A stretch of DNA of 64,000 bases from Bacillota bacterium (GCA_023421395.1 JAEZTL010000017.1:1-64000), one strand, 5' to 3'; positions 24,564-33,890 are shown, counted from the first letter of the stretch. Numbers and translations: made by a program. Notes: generated by a model from the sequence alone, not told the origin.

Positions 24564-25583
24564 TTACTCCGGCGCGGCCTGTGCGCAGGATGCGCGGATG
24601 ATCATCTTGCAGTCTGTGCGCAGACCCGAGTGCCGGGTGTTCCGAAGATCGATCTGCTCCACCAACTGCTGCGCCGCGGTCTTTCCCGTATCATAAGGAA
24701 ACTGATCCACCGTGGTCAGACGCGGGTAGACTTCCGCCGAAATCGGGGTGTTGGAAAACCCGACCACCGACATGTCCCGCGGGACGGCCCAGCCACTCTC
24801 AAACACGGCGCGCACCGCGCCGATGGCAATCTGGTCGTTGGCCGTTACGACGGCGGTGGGCCGCGAGGCCAGTTGACCGAGCCTGAGCATTCCGCTGTAG
24901 CCGCCTTTTTCGTAAGGCTCGACGCTCTGCATAAAACCGTCGCGGATTTCGAGCCCCAGCCGCTTCATCGTCCCGACAAAACCGTCCATCTTATAACGGT
25001 AGGTGGTAAAGGGCGGGTTGCCGTTCAGAAAGCCGATGCTCCGGTGGCCAAGGCTGTAAAGATACTCGACCGCAAGGCCCATGCCTTGTTCCTCGTTGGT
25101 CATCACATAGCTGACGAGCTCGCTGCTGAGCCGGTCATTGATGAGCATCACCGGCACCTTGTGGGCCAGCTCGACAATGTGCGCGTTGTCCTCGGCGTTT
25201 AGCGGCCGCGTCCCGACAAAGACGATTCCAGCCACCCGACGGCTGATCAGCATTTCGAGGTAGCGCTTCTCCCGCTCAATTTGGCCGTGGGTGTTGCAGA
25301 CCAGGGTGCTCAGCCCGCTCTTCTCCAGCTCCAGCTCGATGCCCAGAAGCACCGCGGAGAAGAACGTATTGTTGATGTCCGGCATGATGACGCCAATGGT
25401 CGAAAAAATATTACGCGTCAGTCCGCGGGCAAGTTCATTGGGGACGTAATTCTGCTCTTTGATCACTTCAGCAATCAGCGCGCGCTTTTTCGGGGACACG
25501 GACTCCGGGTAGTTCAGATATCGCGAGACCGTCGCCGTGGAAACCTTGGCCAGCCGGGCGATTGTCTGAATCGTTACTGCCAT
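24564..25583 (-). CDS. LacI-family transcriptional regulator
   Basis: The 339-residue protein begins with a LacI helix-turn-helix (TIQTIARLAKVSTATVSRYLN) and hinge (YVPNELARGL), followed by the effector domain (GVIMPDINNTFFSAVL, VVGFSNTPISAEVYPRLTTVDQ). It probably controls the downstream dehydrogenase-importer-pyranase operon and itself: matching operator sequences occur upstream of both. ATG 25583 is chosen; an upstream TTG at 25601 has no better RBS. Inducer unknown. Confidence 0.94.
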   Translation of the reverse strand: MAVTIQTIARLAKVSTATVSRYLNYPESVSPKKRALIAEVIKEQNYVPNELARGLTRNIFSTIGVIMPDINNTFFSAVLLGIELELEKSGLSTLVCNTHGQIEREKRYLEMLISRRVAGIVFVGTRPLNAEDNAHIVELAHKVPVMLINDRLSSELVSYVMTNEEQGMGLAVEYLYSLGHRSIGFLNGNPPFTTYRYKMDGFVGTMKRLGLEIRDGFMQSVEPYEKGGYSGMLRLGQLASRPTAVVTANDQIAIGAVRAVFESGWAVPRDMSVVGFSNTPISAEVYPRLTTVDQFPYDTGKTAAQQLVEQIDLRNTRHSGLRTDCKMIIRASCAQAAPE

Positions 25584-25610
25584 GTCTGACGCGCCTTCCA
25601 AAGCGGAAAA

Positions 25611-25662
25611 CGAAACCGCTTACATTTTTCTAAAGTATAATCGATCCAATTATATTTGTCAA
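25611..25662 (-). promoter_or_regulatory. lacI promoter with overlapping operator
   Basis: On the minus strand TTGACA (25657-25662) and TATACT (25634-25639) are 17 bases apart, a near-consensus promoter. GAAACCGCTTACATT at 25612-25626 shares CCGCTTACATT with the operator at 24527 and sits at the expected start of transcription, which fits autorepression. Confidence 0.75.
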
Positions 25663-25965
25663 TACAAAAAATCAATGCCACTTGTATCATTTTATGCGCA
25701 TTTTTTACAGTTATCGTTTGACTATATTGGATAATTTCGCATTTTTCGTCCAAATCGATCTGTAATCGATATCATTCCGCATTATTTTTTGCCGCTTTTG
25801 AGCCATCCGTTCCGAGCCCAACGCTTCAGAGGCGTCCCAAAATGCCAATCCCCCACGGTACGCGCGCTCAAATGAAGCCGACATACCTGCGCAAAGTCCG
25901 CCCGTCCCTCTATGGCCCGCGCCGCGCGGGATTTGCGCCGGATTCCCCGGTGAATGTGGATAAAC
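25663..25965. other. AT-rich intergenic stretch
   Basis: About 300 bases between the divergent lacI and DUF3048 promoters. The first half is unusually AT-rich for this window. No convincing gene, repeat or RNA is seen. Confidence 0.4.
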
Positions 25966-25994
25966 TTGACATTCGGGCCCATCGGGAGTAAGCT
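25966..25994 (+). promoter_or_regulatory. Promoter of the DUF3048 gene
   Basis: TTGACA (25966-25971), 17-base spacer, TAAGCT (25989-25994), followed by AGGAGG at 26007-26012 and the start codon at 26024. Confidence 0.6.
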
Positions 25995-26023
25995 ACCACA
26001 TAGAATAGGAGGTATGCCCAAGT

Positions 26024-27001
26024 ATGAAAAAAGCACTCAAACGCCTAGCGATTGCCTTGCTGGCAATCTCCATGCTTATGGTGCCCACCCTGGCTGAACA
26101 AACGGAAGACGGGGTAAAGCTGTCTCTCACAACAGGCCTGCCCACCGAAAAAGCATACAAGCCGGCTCAAATCACGCTGGACAATGAACCCGGCGCGCGG
26201 CCCCAGATCGGCATGTCCCACGCTGACGTAGTGTACGAGTTCGAATGTTATACCGGCGGTCCCACGCGTTATCTTGCGATTTTCAACGATGACGTACCCA
26301 AGAACGTCGAAGGCTGCCGTTCCACCCGAGTCCCCGCACTGGAAATGTATTGGAACTTCGGCGGCGCGCTGGCACACTACGGTGGTTGGAACAAAGGCGC
26401 CGCGGATGTAAACGCGTACATCGCCAAGCTGAAGGTCGACGCGCAGTTTGACGGCATCAAGGGCGACAGCCACTACCACCGTGACAAAAAGCGCAAGGCG
26501 CCGCACAACGCGGCGGCGGAAATGCAGAGCATGCTTGCGGATACGCCCGAAGTGGCAGAGCGGCAAATGCTGACTTTCAGCGCCGACAGCCCTACCGTCA
26601 AGGGTGAGGATGCGAGCAAGCTCACCATCACCTTCCGCAAAGGCTATGTCTCGTCCTTCAAGTATAGTGCCGAGGACAACGCCTATAGCTACCTTTTCAA
26701 CGGCAAACAGTTTAAGGATGGCTCTGACGGCGCGAAGCTTGCCTTCTCCAATGTAATGGTGATCAAGTTCGACTACTGGTTCGCGGATGGGCGCACGAAC
26801 ACCCCGATGATCGACTCCACCGGCACACATACCGTGGAATACTACATCGGCGGCAAGCACTTCACCGGTACCTGCGAGCGCGAAACCATTTTCGACACCA
26901 CCAAGTTCCTCGACGACGAGGGCAACGAAGTGCATTTCCTGCCCGGCAAGACGTACATCGCGCTGCCCGACACCGCCCGGAAGATCGAGCATAGCGCCTG
27001 A
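26024..27001 (+). CDS. DUF3048 domain-containing exported protein (YerB-like)
   Basis: The 325-residue protein has a signal peptide (KRLAIALLAISMLMVPTLA) and the DUF3048 N-terminal pattern: ARPQIGMSHADVVYEFECYTGGPTRYLAIF (in pieces) and the GCRSTRVPALEM motif, then the C-terminal part with FDYWFADGRTNTP and a closing LPGKTYIALPD. The function of the family is not established; members are extracytoplasmic and common in Bacillota. Unlike many relatives it lacks a lipobox. It is a single-gene unit with its own promoter and terminator. ATG 26024 is used because the ATG at 26014 is too close to AGGAGG. Confidence 0.88.
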   Translation: MKKALKRLAIALLAISMLMVPTLAEQTEDGVKLSLTTGLPTEKAYKPAQITLDNEPGARPQIGMSHADVVYEFECYTGGPTRYLAIFNDDVPKNVEGCRSTRVPALEMYWNFGGALAHYGGWNKGAADVNAYIAKLKVDAQFDGIKGDSHYHRDKKRKAPHNAAAEMQSMLADTPEVAERQMLTFSADSPTVKGEDASKLTITFRKGYVSSFKYSAEDNAYSYLFNGKQFKDGSDGAKLAFSNVMVIKFDYWFADGRTNTPMIDSTGTHTVEYYIGGKHFTGTCERETIFDTTKFLDDEGNEVHFLPGKTYIALPDTARKIEHSA

Positions 27002-27028
27002 GGGAAGCGCGGAACCCCCGCAAGGTTT

Positions 27029-27062
27029 AACCGCCCCGAAACCAGAAAGGTTCGGGGCGGTT
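27029..27062 (+). terminator. Terminator shared by DUF3048 and rhamnose genes
   Basis: AACCGCCCCGAA (27029-27040) pairs exactly with 27051-27062, with further pairing inside the loop. Ts follow on the plus strand. It lies between convergent units and probably serves both. Confidence 0.65.
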
Positions 27063-27079
27063 TCGTACGTTTACCGGAC

Positions 27080-27937
27080 TCATCCGCATGACCGCGCAGG
27101 CCGCTGCGCAAGGAACCTTTTCAGCGCGTCCCTCCAGTCCGGCAGCCGGTCAAACCCGGCGGCGTCCAGGCTGGCCTTGGACAGGCGGGAATTCATCGGC
27201 CGCTTTGCGGCGGAAGGATATTCGTCAGCGGGAATGGGCAGGACGCGGCACGAGAGTCCCGCCCCCTCCATGATGGCCGAAGCGAATTCATACCAGCTGC
27301 AGGTCCCCTCGTTGGTGGCGTGATAGACGCCGTACTTCTCCGTCAGAATCATCCGGCAAAGCAGTTTTGCCAAATCCGGCGTGTAGGTAGGTGAGCCTGT
27401 CTGGTCCATGACCACCTTCACGCTCTCTTTTTCCGCTCCCAGCCGCAGCATGGTGCGCACGAAGTTGCCGCCGTTTTCCCCAAACACCCAGGATGTCCGG
27501 ACGATAAAGTGCTTGTTGACCCGCTTTAGCACCTCCTCCTCACCCTGCAGCTTGGTCAGGCCATAGTAGTTGATGGGGTTTTTCGGGGAATCAACCTCGA
27601 AGGGGACTTCGCCCCGCCCTTCGAACACGTAGTCCGTGCTGATATAGACCATTTTTGCACTCAGCGACCGGCAAGCTTCCGCCACATGCGCCGTGCCCTC
27701 GACGTTGACCGCACGGCACAGTTCCTGGTTCGACTCCGCCTTATCCACCGCCGTGTATGCGGCGCAGTGCACCACCGCGTCCGGGCCATAGCCGGCGATG
27801 AAATCCTCCGTTTGCCGCTCATCCGTCAGGTTGAAGTCTTGAATGTCCACGCCCCGGTGTTCGATGCCCAGCCCGGCAAGCTCCCGGCAAACGTCAAACC
27901 CCAACTGACCGTTGACCCCTGTCACCAGCACCTTCAT
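27080..27937 (-). CDS. rfbD: dTDP-4-dehydrorhamnose reductase
   Basis: The 285-residue SDR protein has GVNGQLG at the NAD(P) site, STDYVFEG and the catalytic YYGLTKLQGE (YxxxK). It reduces dTDP-4-keto-rhamnose to dTDP-L-rhamnose, the last step of the pathway whose other three enzymes are encoded directly upstream. ATG 27937 follows GGAGGGG by 5-6 bases and lies 44 bases inside the end of rfbB. Last gene of the polysaccharide locus. Confidence 0.95.
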   Translation of the reverse strand: MKVLVTGVNGQLGFDVCRELAGLGIEHRGVDIQDFNLTDERQTEDFIAGYGPDAVVHCAAYTAVDKAESNQELCRAVNVEGTAHVAEACRSLSAKMVYISTDYVFEGRGEVPFEVDSPKNPINYYGLTKLQGEEEVLKRVNKHFIVRTSWVFGENGGNFVRTMLRLGAEKESVKVVMDQTGSPTYTPDLAKLLCRMILTEKYGVYHATNEGTCSWYEFASAIMEGAGLSCRVLPIPADEYPSAAKRPMNSRLSKASLDAAGFDRLPDWRDALKRFLAQRPARSCG

Positions 27938-28964
27938 GGGAACCCCTCCGATTTCCGTACATCCGGTCATAATAATCCCGGTATTCCCCGTCCAGGATGC
28001 GCTGCCACCAATCCCGGTTGTCGAGATACCAGCGCACGGTCCTTGCGACTCCGTCTTCAAACCGGGTTTCCGGGGTCCAGCCCAACTCCCTCTGGATTTT
28101 GGCGGGATCGATGGCGTAGCGCATGTCGTGCCCCGGCCGGTCTGTAACGAAGGTGATGAGCCGCTCCGGCTTTCCAAGCTCCGCGAGGATCGTCTTCACC
28201 ACCTCGAGGTTTGTTCGCTCGTTGTGCCCGCCCACGTTGTAGACCTCGCCGGGGCGGCCGGAGCGCATCACCAGATCGATCGCGCGGCAGTGGTCCTCCA
28301 CGTACAGCCAGTCCCGCACGTTCTCGCCCTTGCCGTAGACGGGCAACGGCATGTCGGAAAGCGCCCGGGAGATCATCAGCGGGATCAGCTTCTCCGGGAA
28401 GTGGTAAGGCCCGTAGTTATTCGAACAACGGGTGACGGTGATGGGCAGCTTGAATGTACGGAAATACGCAAGCGCCAGAAGATCCGCCGAAGCCTTGGAC
28501 GCGGAATAGGGCGAGGAGGCGTGGATTGGCGTCTCCTCCGTGAAGAACATATCCGGCCTGTCCAGCGGCAGATCGCCGTATACCTCGTCGGTGGATACCT
28601 GGTGGAAGCGGCCGACGCCGTATTTCCGGCAGGCATCCATCAGTACCTGCGTGCCCAGCACGTTGGTGCGCAGGAAAATTTCCGGGTCCTCGATGGAGCG
28701 GTCCACATGGCTCTCCGCCGCGAAATTGACCACGATGTCCGGGCGCTCCGCTTCAAACAGCCGCTCGACCAGCGCGCGGTCGGCGATATCCCCCCGCGCA
28801 AAGCGAAAGTTGGGCTTCTCCAGCGCGCCCCTCAGCGTGTCCAGGTTGCCGGCATAAGTCAGCGCGTCCAGGCAGAGGACGTCATCCTCCGGGTGATGCC
28901 GCAGCAGGTGGTAGACGAAGTTCGCCCCGATGAACCCGGCGCCGCCCGTCACCAGAATTTTCAT
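27894..28964 (-). CDS. rfbB: dTDP-glucose 4,6-dehydratase
   Basis: The 356-residue protein shows GGAGFIGANF, the catalytic STDEVYGD, YSASKA (YxxxK), and RCSNNYGPYHFPEK, all diagnostic of RmlB. It converts dTDP-glucose to dTDP-4-keto-6-deoxyglucose. It starts 13 bases after rfbC. The C-terminus is slightly longer than usual (NRRGSHEGAGDRGQRSVGV), reading into rfbD. Confidence 0.97.
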   Translation of the reverse strand: MKILVTGGAGFIGANFVYHLLRHHPEDDVLCLDALTYAGNLDTLRGALEKPNFRFARGDIADRALVERLFEAERPDIVVNFAAESHVDRSIEDPEIFLRTNVLGTQVLMDACRKYGVGRFHQVSTDEVYGDLPLDRPDMFFTEETPIHASSPYSASKASADLLALAYFRTFKLPITVTRCSNNYGPYHFPEKLIPLMISRALSDMPLPVYGKGENVRDWLYVEDHCRAIDLVMRSGRPGEVYNVGGHNERTNLEVVKTILAELGKPERLITFVTDRPGHDMRYAIDPAKIQRELGWTPETRFEDGVARTVRWYLDNRDWWQRILDGEYRDYYDRMYGNRRGSHEGAGDRGQRSVGV

Positions 28965-28976
28965 CCGGCTCCCCCC

Positions 28977-29534
28977 TTACGTTTCGTAGGCATAGTTGCA
29001 GTCGCTTTCCTTGAGAAGCGGCGCGCTCTGGTCCTTGGCGGACAAGATCGGCGCGTCGACACCCCAGTTCACGCCGATGGCCGGGTCATCAAACCGGAGT
29101 GAGCGGTCGCATTCGGGGCTGTAGGGGTTATCCACCTTATAGGCGAATTCCACGTCCTCCGTCAGCGTCAGAAACCCGTGGGCAAACCCCCGGGGGATAA
29201 ACAACATCCGCTTGTTTTCGGCGGACAACTCCTCGCCAACCCACTGGAGGTAATTGGGCGAGCCCTTGCGGATGTCCACCGCCACGTCCAGGACCGCTCC
29301 CTTAAGCACCCGCACCAGCTTTGCCTGAGCCATCGGGCCGTTCTGAAAGTGCAGCCCGCGCAGCGTGCCCTTCCGAGCGGTGAAACTGTGATTGTCCTGC
29401 ACGAACGCGCAATGAATCCCCAGTTCCTGAAATGTCTTTTGAGAATAGGTCTCCATGAACCAGCCCCGCTGGTCGCCAAACACCTTCGGTTCCAGAATGT
29501 ATACGCCCGGAAGAAGGGTTTCGATTTTTTCCAT
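28977..29534 (-). CDS. rfbC: dTDP-4-dehydrorhamnose 3,5-epimerase
   Basis: The 185-residue cupin protein has the RmlC features FGDQRGWFMETY, QDNHSF, LRGLHFQ (catalytic His region) and IPRGFAHGFLTL. It epimerises dTDP-4-keto-6-deoxyglucose at C3 and C5. It lies between rfbA and rfbB with short gaps. Confidence 0.96.
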   Translation of the reverse strand: MEKIETLLPGVYILEPKVFGDQRGWFMETYSQKTFQELGIHCAFVQDNHSFTARKGTLRGLHFQNGPMAQAKLVRVLKGAVLDVAVDIRKGSPNYLQWVGEELSAENKRMLFIPRGFAHGFLTLTEDVEFAYKVDNPYSPECDRSLRFDDPAIGVNWGVDAPILSAKDQSAPLLKESDCNYAYET

Positions 29535-29553
29535 CGCGGTTTCTCCCTTAAGT

Positions 29554-30438
29554 TCAATACTGGATTTTGCCTTCGGCGACCCGCCTCAGGTGCTCCCCAT
29601 AGGGCGATCTGCCGTAGCGCGCAGCGCTCGCCAGCAGCGCCTCCCGGTCAATCCAGCCGTTTCGGTAGGCGATTTCCTCCGGCGCAGAGATCTTGATCCC
29701 CTGCCGCTTCTCAATCATCCGCACAAAGTCCGCCGCATCCAGCAGGGTATCGATGGTGCCGGTATCCAGCCAGGCAAAGCCCCGGCCCAGAAGCTGCACG
29801 TCCAGCGCGCCCTCCGAAAGGTAGAGATTGTTAAGGTCTGTGATCTCAAGTTCACCGCGGGCGCTGGGCCTCACGCGCTTGGCGAAGTCCACCACCCTGC
29901 GATCGTAGAAATACAGTCCCGTCACCGCGTAGTTGCTCTTGGGCTCCTTGGGCTTTTCCTCAAGGGAGATGGCCCTGCCCGCTACGTCAAACTCCACCAC
30001 ACCGAAACGCTCCGGATCGCTTACGTAATAGCCGAACACCGTGGCCCGGCCCCGCTCCGCACCCTCCGCCGCCGCCCGGAGCAGCTTTCCAAAACCGTTG
30101 CCGTAGAAGATGTTGTCGCCCAGCACCATCGCGCAGCAATCATTCCCGATGAAATCCTCACCCAGGAGAAACGCCTGCGCCAGCCCGTCGGGCGACGGCT
30201 GCACCTTGTAGGAGAGTGAAATCCCAAACTGCGCCCCATCCTTCAACAGGTGCTCAAAGCGTGGGTTATCTTCCGGCGTGGAGATAATGAGGATATCCCG
30301 GATACCCGCCAGCATCAGCGTGGACAGGGAATAGTATACCATGGGTTTATCGTAGACGGGAAGAAGCTGCTTTGACGTCACCATCGTCAGGGGATACAGC
30401 CGCGTACCCGCGCCGCCGGCAAGAATAATACCTTTCAT
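29554..30438 (-). CDS. rfbA: Glucose-1-phosphate thymidylyltransferase
   Basis: The 294-residue protein begins with ILAGGAGTRLYPLT and includes KQLLPVYDKPMVYYSLSTLM in pieces, LGDNIFYG and EEKPKEPKSNYAVTGLYFYD in pieces, typical of RmlA. It makes dTDP-glucose from glucose-1-phosphate and dTTP, feeding the three following enzymes. Length matches the family. Confidence 0.97.
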   Translation of the reverse strand: MKGIILAGGAGTRLYPLTMVTSKQLLPVYDKPMVYYSLSTLMLAGIRDILIISTPEDNPRFEHLLKDGAQFGISLSYKVQPSPDGLAQAFLLGEDFIGNDCCAMVLGDNIFYGNGFGKLLRAAAEGAERGRATVFGYYVSDPERFGVVEFDVAGRAISLEEKPKEPKSNYAVTGLYFYDRRVVDFAKRVRPSARGELEITDLNNLYLSEGALDVQLLGRGFAWLDTGTIDTLLDAADFVRMIEKRQGIKISAPEEIAYRNGWIDREALLASAARYGRSPYGEHLRRVAEGKIQY

Positions 30439-30453
30439 GACGTTGTCCGCCTT

Positions 30454-31875
30454 TCACATTGCTCTCGGGGCTCTTCGCAGCGCCTTGGCTGTGCGCACCA
30501 CACGATCCCGATTGATAAACAGGAACAAGGCATAGAGGACCGCGAAGATCGCGAACGACTCAGAAGATGGCAGAAACCACGACAGTAGCATGAAAACAGC
30601 GGCGAGTATAAACTCCATCAGAATGTCCCGCACAGTATTCAGCCCAAGCAGTCGTCCCAGATAGGCTTCGGATATCGCGCTGCGAAAGGCAATGGCCACC
30701 ACCATAGAAACGATCACGAAATAGATATTTTTAATGATGAAGACGCCGACAAGGCTCAATGCGAAACTCAATGCCATCGAGAGCGCATTGACTCGGAGCA
30801 GTGCCCGCTCCTGGCGGAGCACTTTGTAATAAGTGTTGCACAACATCTGCATTTTTCCATCAAACAAGCAGATGGGCAAAAGTAGCGCCATGCTGGCAAG
30901 GCTCTCTTTGTATCTGGGCAGCCACATCCCCAGCGCTTCCATAACCGGCGCATACGCCAGAAAAGCTACGGGCAATATCAGGCTCAGCGCATCCCGCATC
31001 AGCCTGTAAAAATCTTTGAGCCTTGTCTCGTCAAACTGCCTCAGTGCCGGAAACAGCACGATGCTGACCTGCGCGATGAACTGCAAAAAGAAGCTGGTAA
31101 GCTGAAGCGCCAGCGAAAAGCGTGCGAACGCCTCGATCCCCCAGGCCTGATCGATAAAAAAGCGTCCGCTGCCCAGAATCAGCATGGAGGCGATGTTTGC
31201 CAGCATCAGATTGATGCCGATCCGGATGCTCGCAAGAGATTCCGCCGCCGCCGCCCTGAACGGCATCCTGGGTGCAAATACGATCTCTCGGCCCTTAACG
31301 ACGCAATAGACCAGCGAAACCAGCTTGGAAGCCAGATACAGAAGCACAAAGGTCTCAAAGTACCGGACGCCTCCCGCCAGCAGCGCCACCACCGCCACCA
31401 GCAAAAAGCACTTATCGATGATCACTGAGACCGAGTACAGCCTTGTCTCATTGGCGGCCTGGAAAACATAGCCCAAGAATAACGTGGCGTTATACAGAAT
31501 TAGGTATACCGCGGTGGCAATCCATACGGTACGCCTTGCAGCCTCCGGCGCGAACATGGCGCTGAGCAGCGCAACACCCAGCGCAATCGCAGACTGGAAC
31601 AAAAGACCAAATCGGAACTGCGCGCCGATCAGGCGCTTGTCCATCGTCTCATAAGAAAGCCCGCCAAACTTCAGGTATACACCGTCATTCAGGCCGAAAT
31701 GAAAAAAGCCCACATAACTGGAATAGAATAGGAACAGTTGCCAATAGCCGTACTCCTCCACTCCCAGGTATTTAGGCAGCGACAGCGCAATCAGCGCGCT
31801 GAGCGCCAGCGACAAGGCTTGCGCGGCGAAAGCGTAAAACAGATTTTTAAAAAATACCCTCTTGCTTTCTCGCAC
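30454..31875 (-). CDS. Polysaccharide flippase (Wzx-like, MOP superfamily)
   Basis: The 473-residue protein is almost wholly hydrophobic with about twelve to fourteen predicted membrane segments and an N-terminal FFKNLFYAFAAQALSLALSA typical of oligosaccharide flippases. The KYLGVEEYGYWQLFLFYSSY segment follows the family pattern. It would move the lipid-linked repeat unit across the membrane for the polymerase encoded upstream. 15 bases separate it from rfbA. Confidence 0.88.
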   Translation of the reverse strand: MRESKRVFFKNLFYAFAAQALSLALSALIALSLPKYLGVEEYGYWQLFLFYSSYVGFFHFGLNDGVYLKFGGLSYETMDKRLIGAQFRFGLLFQSAIALGVALLSAMFAPEAARRTVWIATAVYLILYNATLFLGYVFQAANETRLYSVSVIIDKCFLLVAVVALLAGGVRYFETFVLLYLASKLVSLVYCVVKGREIVFAPRMPFRAAAAESLASIRIGINLMLANIASMLILGSGRFFIDQAWGIEAFARFSLALQLTSFFLQFIAQVSIVLFPALRQFDETRLKDFYRLMRDALSLILPVAFLAYAPVMEALGMWLPRYKESLASMALLLPICLFDGKMQMLCNTYYKVLRQERALLRVNALSMALSFALSLVGVFIIKNIYFVIVSMVVAIAFRSAISEAYLGRLLGLNTVRDILMEFILAAVFMLLSWFLPSSESFAIFAVLYALFLFINRDRVVRTAKALRRAPRAM

Positions 31876-31881
31876 GCTACG

Positions 31882-32036
31882 TTAAGCCGCCTTCCCGCCC
31901 GGCTTGAGCCTGCCGAGCACCCGTAGGATTTCCCGCCTCTCCAGCCCAAACAAGAATCTGCAGACCGGGGCGGTCATGAGGTACGTGATGTAACTGCTCG
32001 CGTCCGCTGCAAAGGAGACCCCGCGCTCTAAATCCG
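31882..32036 (-). pseudogene. Possible 3' remnant of a lost gene
   Basis: On the minus strand one frame reads about 50 codons of protein-like sequence (ending FGLERREILRVLGRLKPGGKAA) to a TAA at 31882-31884, but is closed upstream by a TGA and has no RBS. It fills the 208-base gap between the epimerase and flippase genes. I do not recognise the family. It may be the tail of a removed glycosyltransferase or similar gene. Confidence 0.3.
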
Positions 32037-32083
32037 GTCATCCTGCGTAACACGCTTCCCAAATCGCTACCGCTATCGAATAA

Positions 32084-33136
32084 TCAACAGGTCTCCAGTG
32101 TCCGTAAGACGGCCAGCGTCCGAGCGATCCCATCGGACAGGCTCGTCTGCGCAAGCCAGCCCAGCGCTTCCAGCTTCTCGCCGCGAAGCACCCCGCGCGT
32201 GACGGGCGTGTACCCGCTGCGCTCAGCCTCCTCAGGCGCTTCAAAGCGGACGGCCACCTCCGCCTCAGCCGCGATCAGACTGGCCAGTTCTGCAATACTG
32301 ACGACTGAGTGCCGTTCCGCGATGTTGTAAGCCTCCCCGCCCGCGCCCATCAAGAGGATCGTGACCAGCGCGCTGGCCGCGTCCACCGCGTAGCAATAGG
32401 AACGCACCTGCTCCCCCTTGCTCTTAAGCACAATGTCGGCTCCGGCGGCGGCGGACCGGAAGAACTGGGAGACCGCCCGGCTGTCCCCCTCGGTCTGAGA
32501 AGGGCCGTAAATATGGCATGGACGCGCCACCACCGTATCCAGGCCATACTGTACTCGGTAGCTGGCGCACAGCGTCTCGGCAGCGCGCTTGGCACTCGGA
32601 TAGCAGGAGCGAGATCGCATCGGGTCCACATACCCGCTGTATTCTTCCGAAAAGCCCACCATGTTCTCCGAAGGCTGGCCGTATACCTCGCCTGAGGACA
32701 CCATCATAAAACGCCGGGTACCGTGTCGATGCCCATAATCCAGCAGATTCGCCGCTCCCAGATATGCGCCATTCATGGTGCCCACGGGGTCCCGGGCATA
32801 CGCGACGGGATGGGCATTTCCCGCAGCATGGACTATGTAGTCAAACGTCTCCTCGGTATTCATGGGAGACGCAATATCCTGGCTAAGGAAGGAAAACCGG
32901 TTCTGGCCGAAATAGGAGGGGAACCGCAGACGCATCGTCTCCTCCGAACGGCTCAGCGCTGTTACGAAGACATCGCCGCGGGTCATCAGAAGATCTGCCA
33001 ATACCGAACCGATCATTCCGGTCGCCCCGGTGAGCAGAACCCGCGCGCCGCGAAGCTTTCCCCAAGGGAGCGGCAGTGCGCAGGCCGCTTCAACCGTGCT
33101 CCGGTAGGTCTCGCTGCCCATTAGTTCCCGTGGCAT
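32084..33136 (-). CDS. NAD-dependent epimerase/dehydratase (extended SDR)
   Basis: The 350-residue protein has GATGMIG (Gly37-x2-Gly40-x2-Gly43), VSSGEVYG and the catalytic Tyr179-x3-Lys183. It acts on a nucleotide sugar or sugar-nucleotide intermediate. Its start lies inside the end of the cytidylyltransferase gene and follows GGGAGG by 7 bases, so the two are coupled and it may use a CDP-activated substrate. Specificity is open: UDP-glucuronate decarboxylase-like and CDP-sugar reductase-like relatives look similar. Confidence 0.85.
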   Translation of the reverse strand: MPRELMGSETYRSTVEAACALPLPWGKLRGARVLLTGATGMIGSVLADLLMTRGDVFVTALSRSEETMRLRFPSYFGQNRFSFLSQDIASPMNTEETFDYIVHAAGNAHPVAYARDPVGTMNGAYLGAANLLDYGHRHGTRRFMMVSSGEVYGQPSENMVGFSEEYSGYVDPMRSRSCYPSAKRAAETLCASYRVQYGLDTVVARPCHIYGPSQTEGDSRAVSQFFRSAAAGADIVLKSKGEQVRSYCYAVDAASALVTILLMGAGGEAYNIAERHSVVSIAELASLIAAEAEVAVRFEAPEEAERSGYTPVTRGVLRGEKLEALGWLAQTSLSDGIARTLAVLRTLETC

Positions 33137-33846
33137 CCTGCAGCCTCCCTGTTCATCTTCAGCATTGCCTTAAACAACTCCAGGTCGTTTGGGCTGGTCA
33201 GTTTGATGTTGCGTTCAGATCCTGACGCAAAGTACAGCGTCTCCCCCAGGTCCACCATCATTGTATTGGTATAGGAGGAAGGACCGATGCCGATGTTTTC
33301 CTCGAACGCCCTGCGATATGCGTTGGACAGCGCGCTTAGCCGATATGCCTGAGGCGTCTGCACACGGCGAAGCGTGTCCCGCGGGATGTATGCCCTGGTG
33401 GTATATTCGTCCGTCTTAACGAAAATTTGCTCATTGTAAGGCAGGGATGTGACGCCATTTCCGTGCTGCTCACAAGTGGCGATTACGTCGGACAACACCT
33501 CGGTTTCAATGATCGGGCGAATCCCGTCGTGAATGATGACCGTATCTGTCTCGCTGTATTCTTGTGCGATCGCCTGAACGCCGTTGCGAATGGACTCCTG
33601 AGCGGTTGCGCCACCCTTCACGATCTTTGTCAGCTTGCTGATGCCATATTGCTTGGCGTAGGCGCTTAAAACGCCTTCCCACCCTGTAATGCAGACCACA
33701 ACAATACGATCGATCAGCGGATGCCGCTCGAAGGACTCCAGCGTGTAGATCAACACTGGCTTCTCAAAGACGTTGATGAATTGCTTGGGGATGTCCTGGT
33801 TCATCCGCTTTCCGTTGCCCCCTGCGATGATGAGCCCGATATTCAT
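33121..33846 (-). CDS. IspD/TarI-family cytidylyltransferase
   Basis: The 241-residue protein has the nucleotide-binding start IIAGGNGKRMNQDIPKQF and GGATAQESIRNG, conserved in both IspD (methylerythritol phosphate) and TarI (ribitol-5-phosphate) enzymes. Within a polysaccharide locus and next to a LicD gene, a TarI-like role, making CDP-ribitol or another CDP-polyol for the polymer, is more likely than isoprenoid synthesis. The assignment rests on context; the chromosomal ispD would be expected elsewhere. Confidence 0.85.
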   Translation of the reverse strand: MNIGLIIAGGNGKRMNQDIPKQFINVFEKPVLIYTLESFERHPLIDRIVVVCITGWEGVLSAYAKQYGISKLTKIVKGGATAQESIRNGVQAIAQEYSETDTVIIHDGIRPIIETEVLSDVIATCEQHGNGVTSLPYNEQIFVKTDEYTTRAYIPRDTLRRVQTPQAYRLSALSNAYRRAFEENIGIGPSSYTNTMMVDLGETLYFASGSERNIKLTSPNDLELFKAMLKMNREAAGCHGN

Positions 33847-33890
33847 TTTCTACCCGTCCTCCGAAAATCTAATTGGCCTTTTGAAAGAAT

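Noticed and set aside
33121..33846. Housekeeping ispD for isoprenoid synthesis
   Set aside because: The family fits, but placement inside a polysaccharide operon next to SDR and LicD-type genes favours a TarI-like role; not excluded outright.
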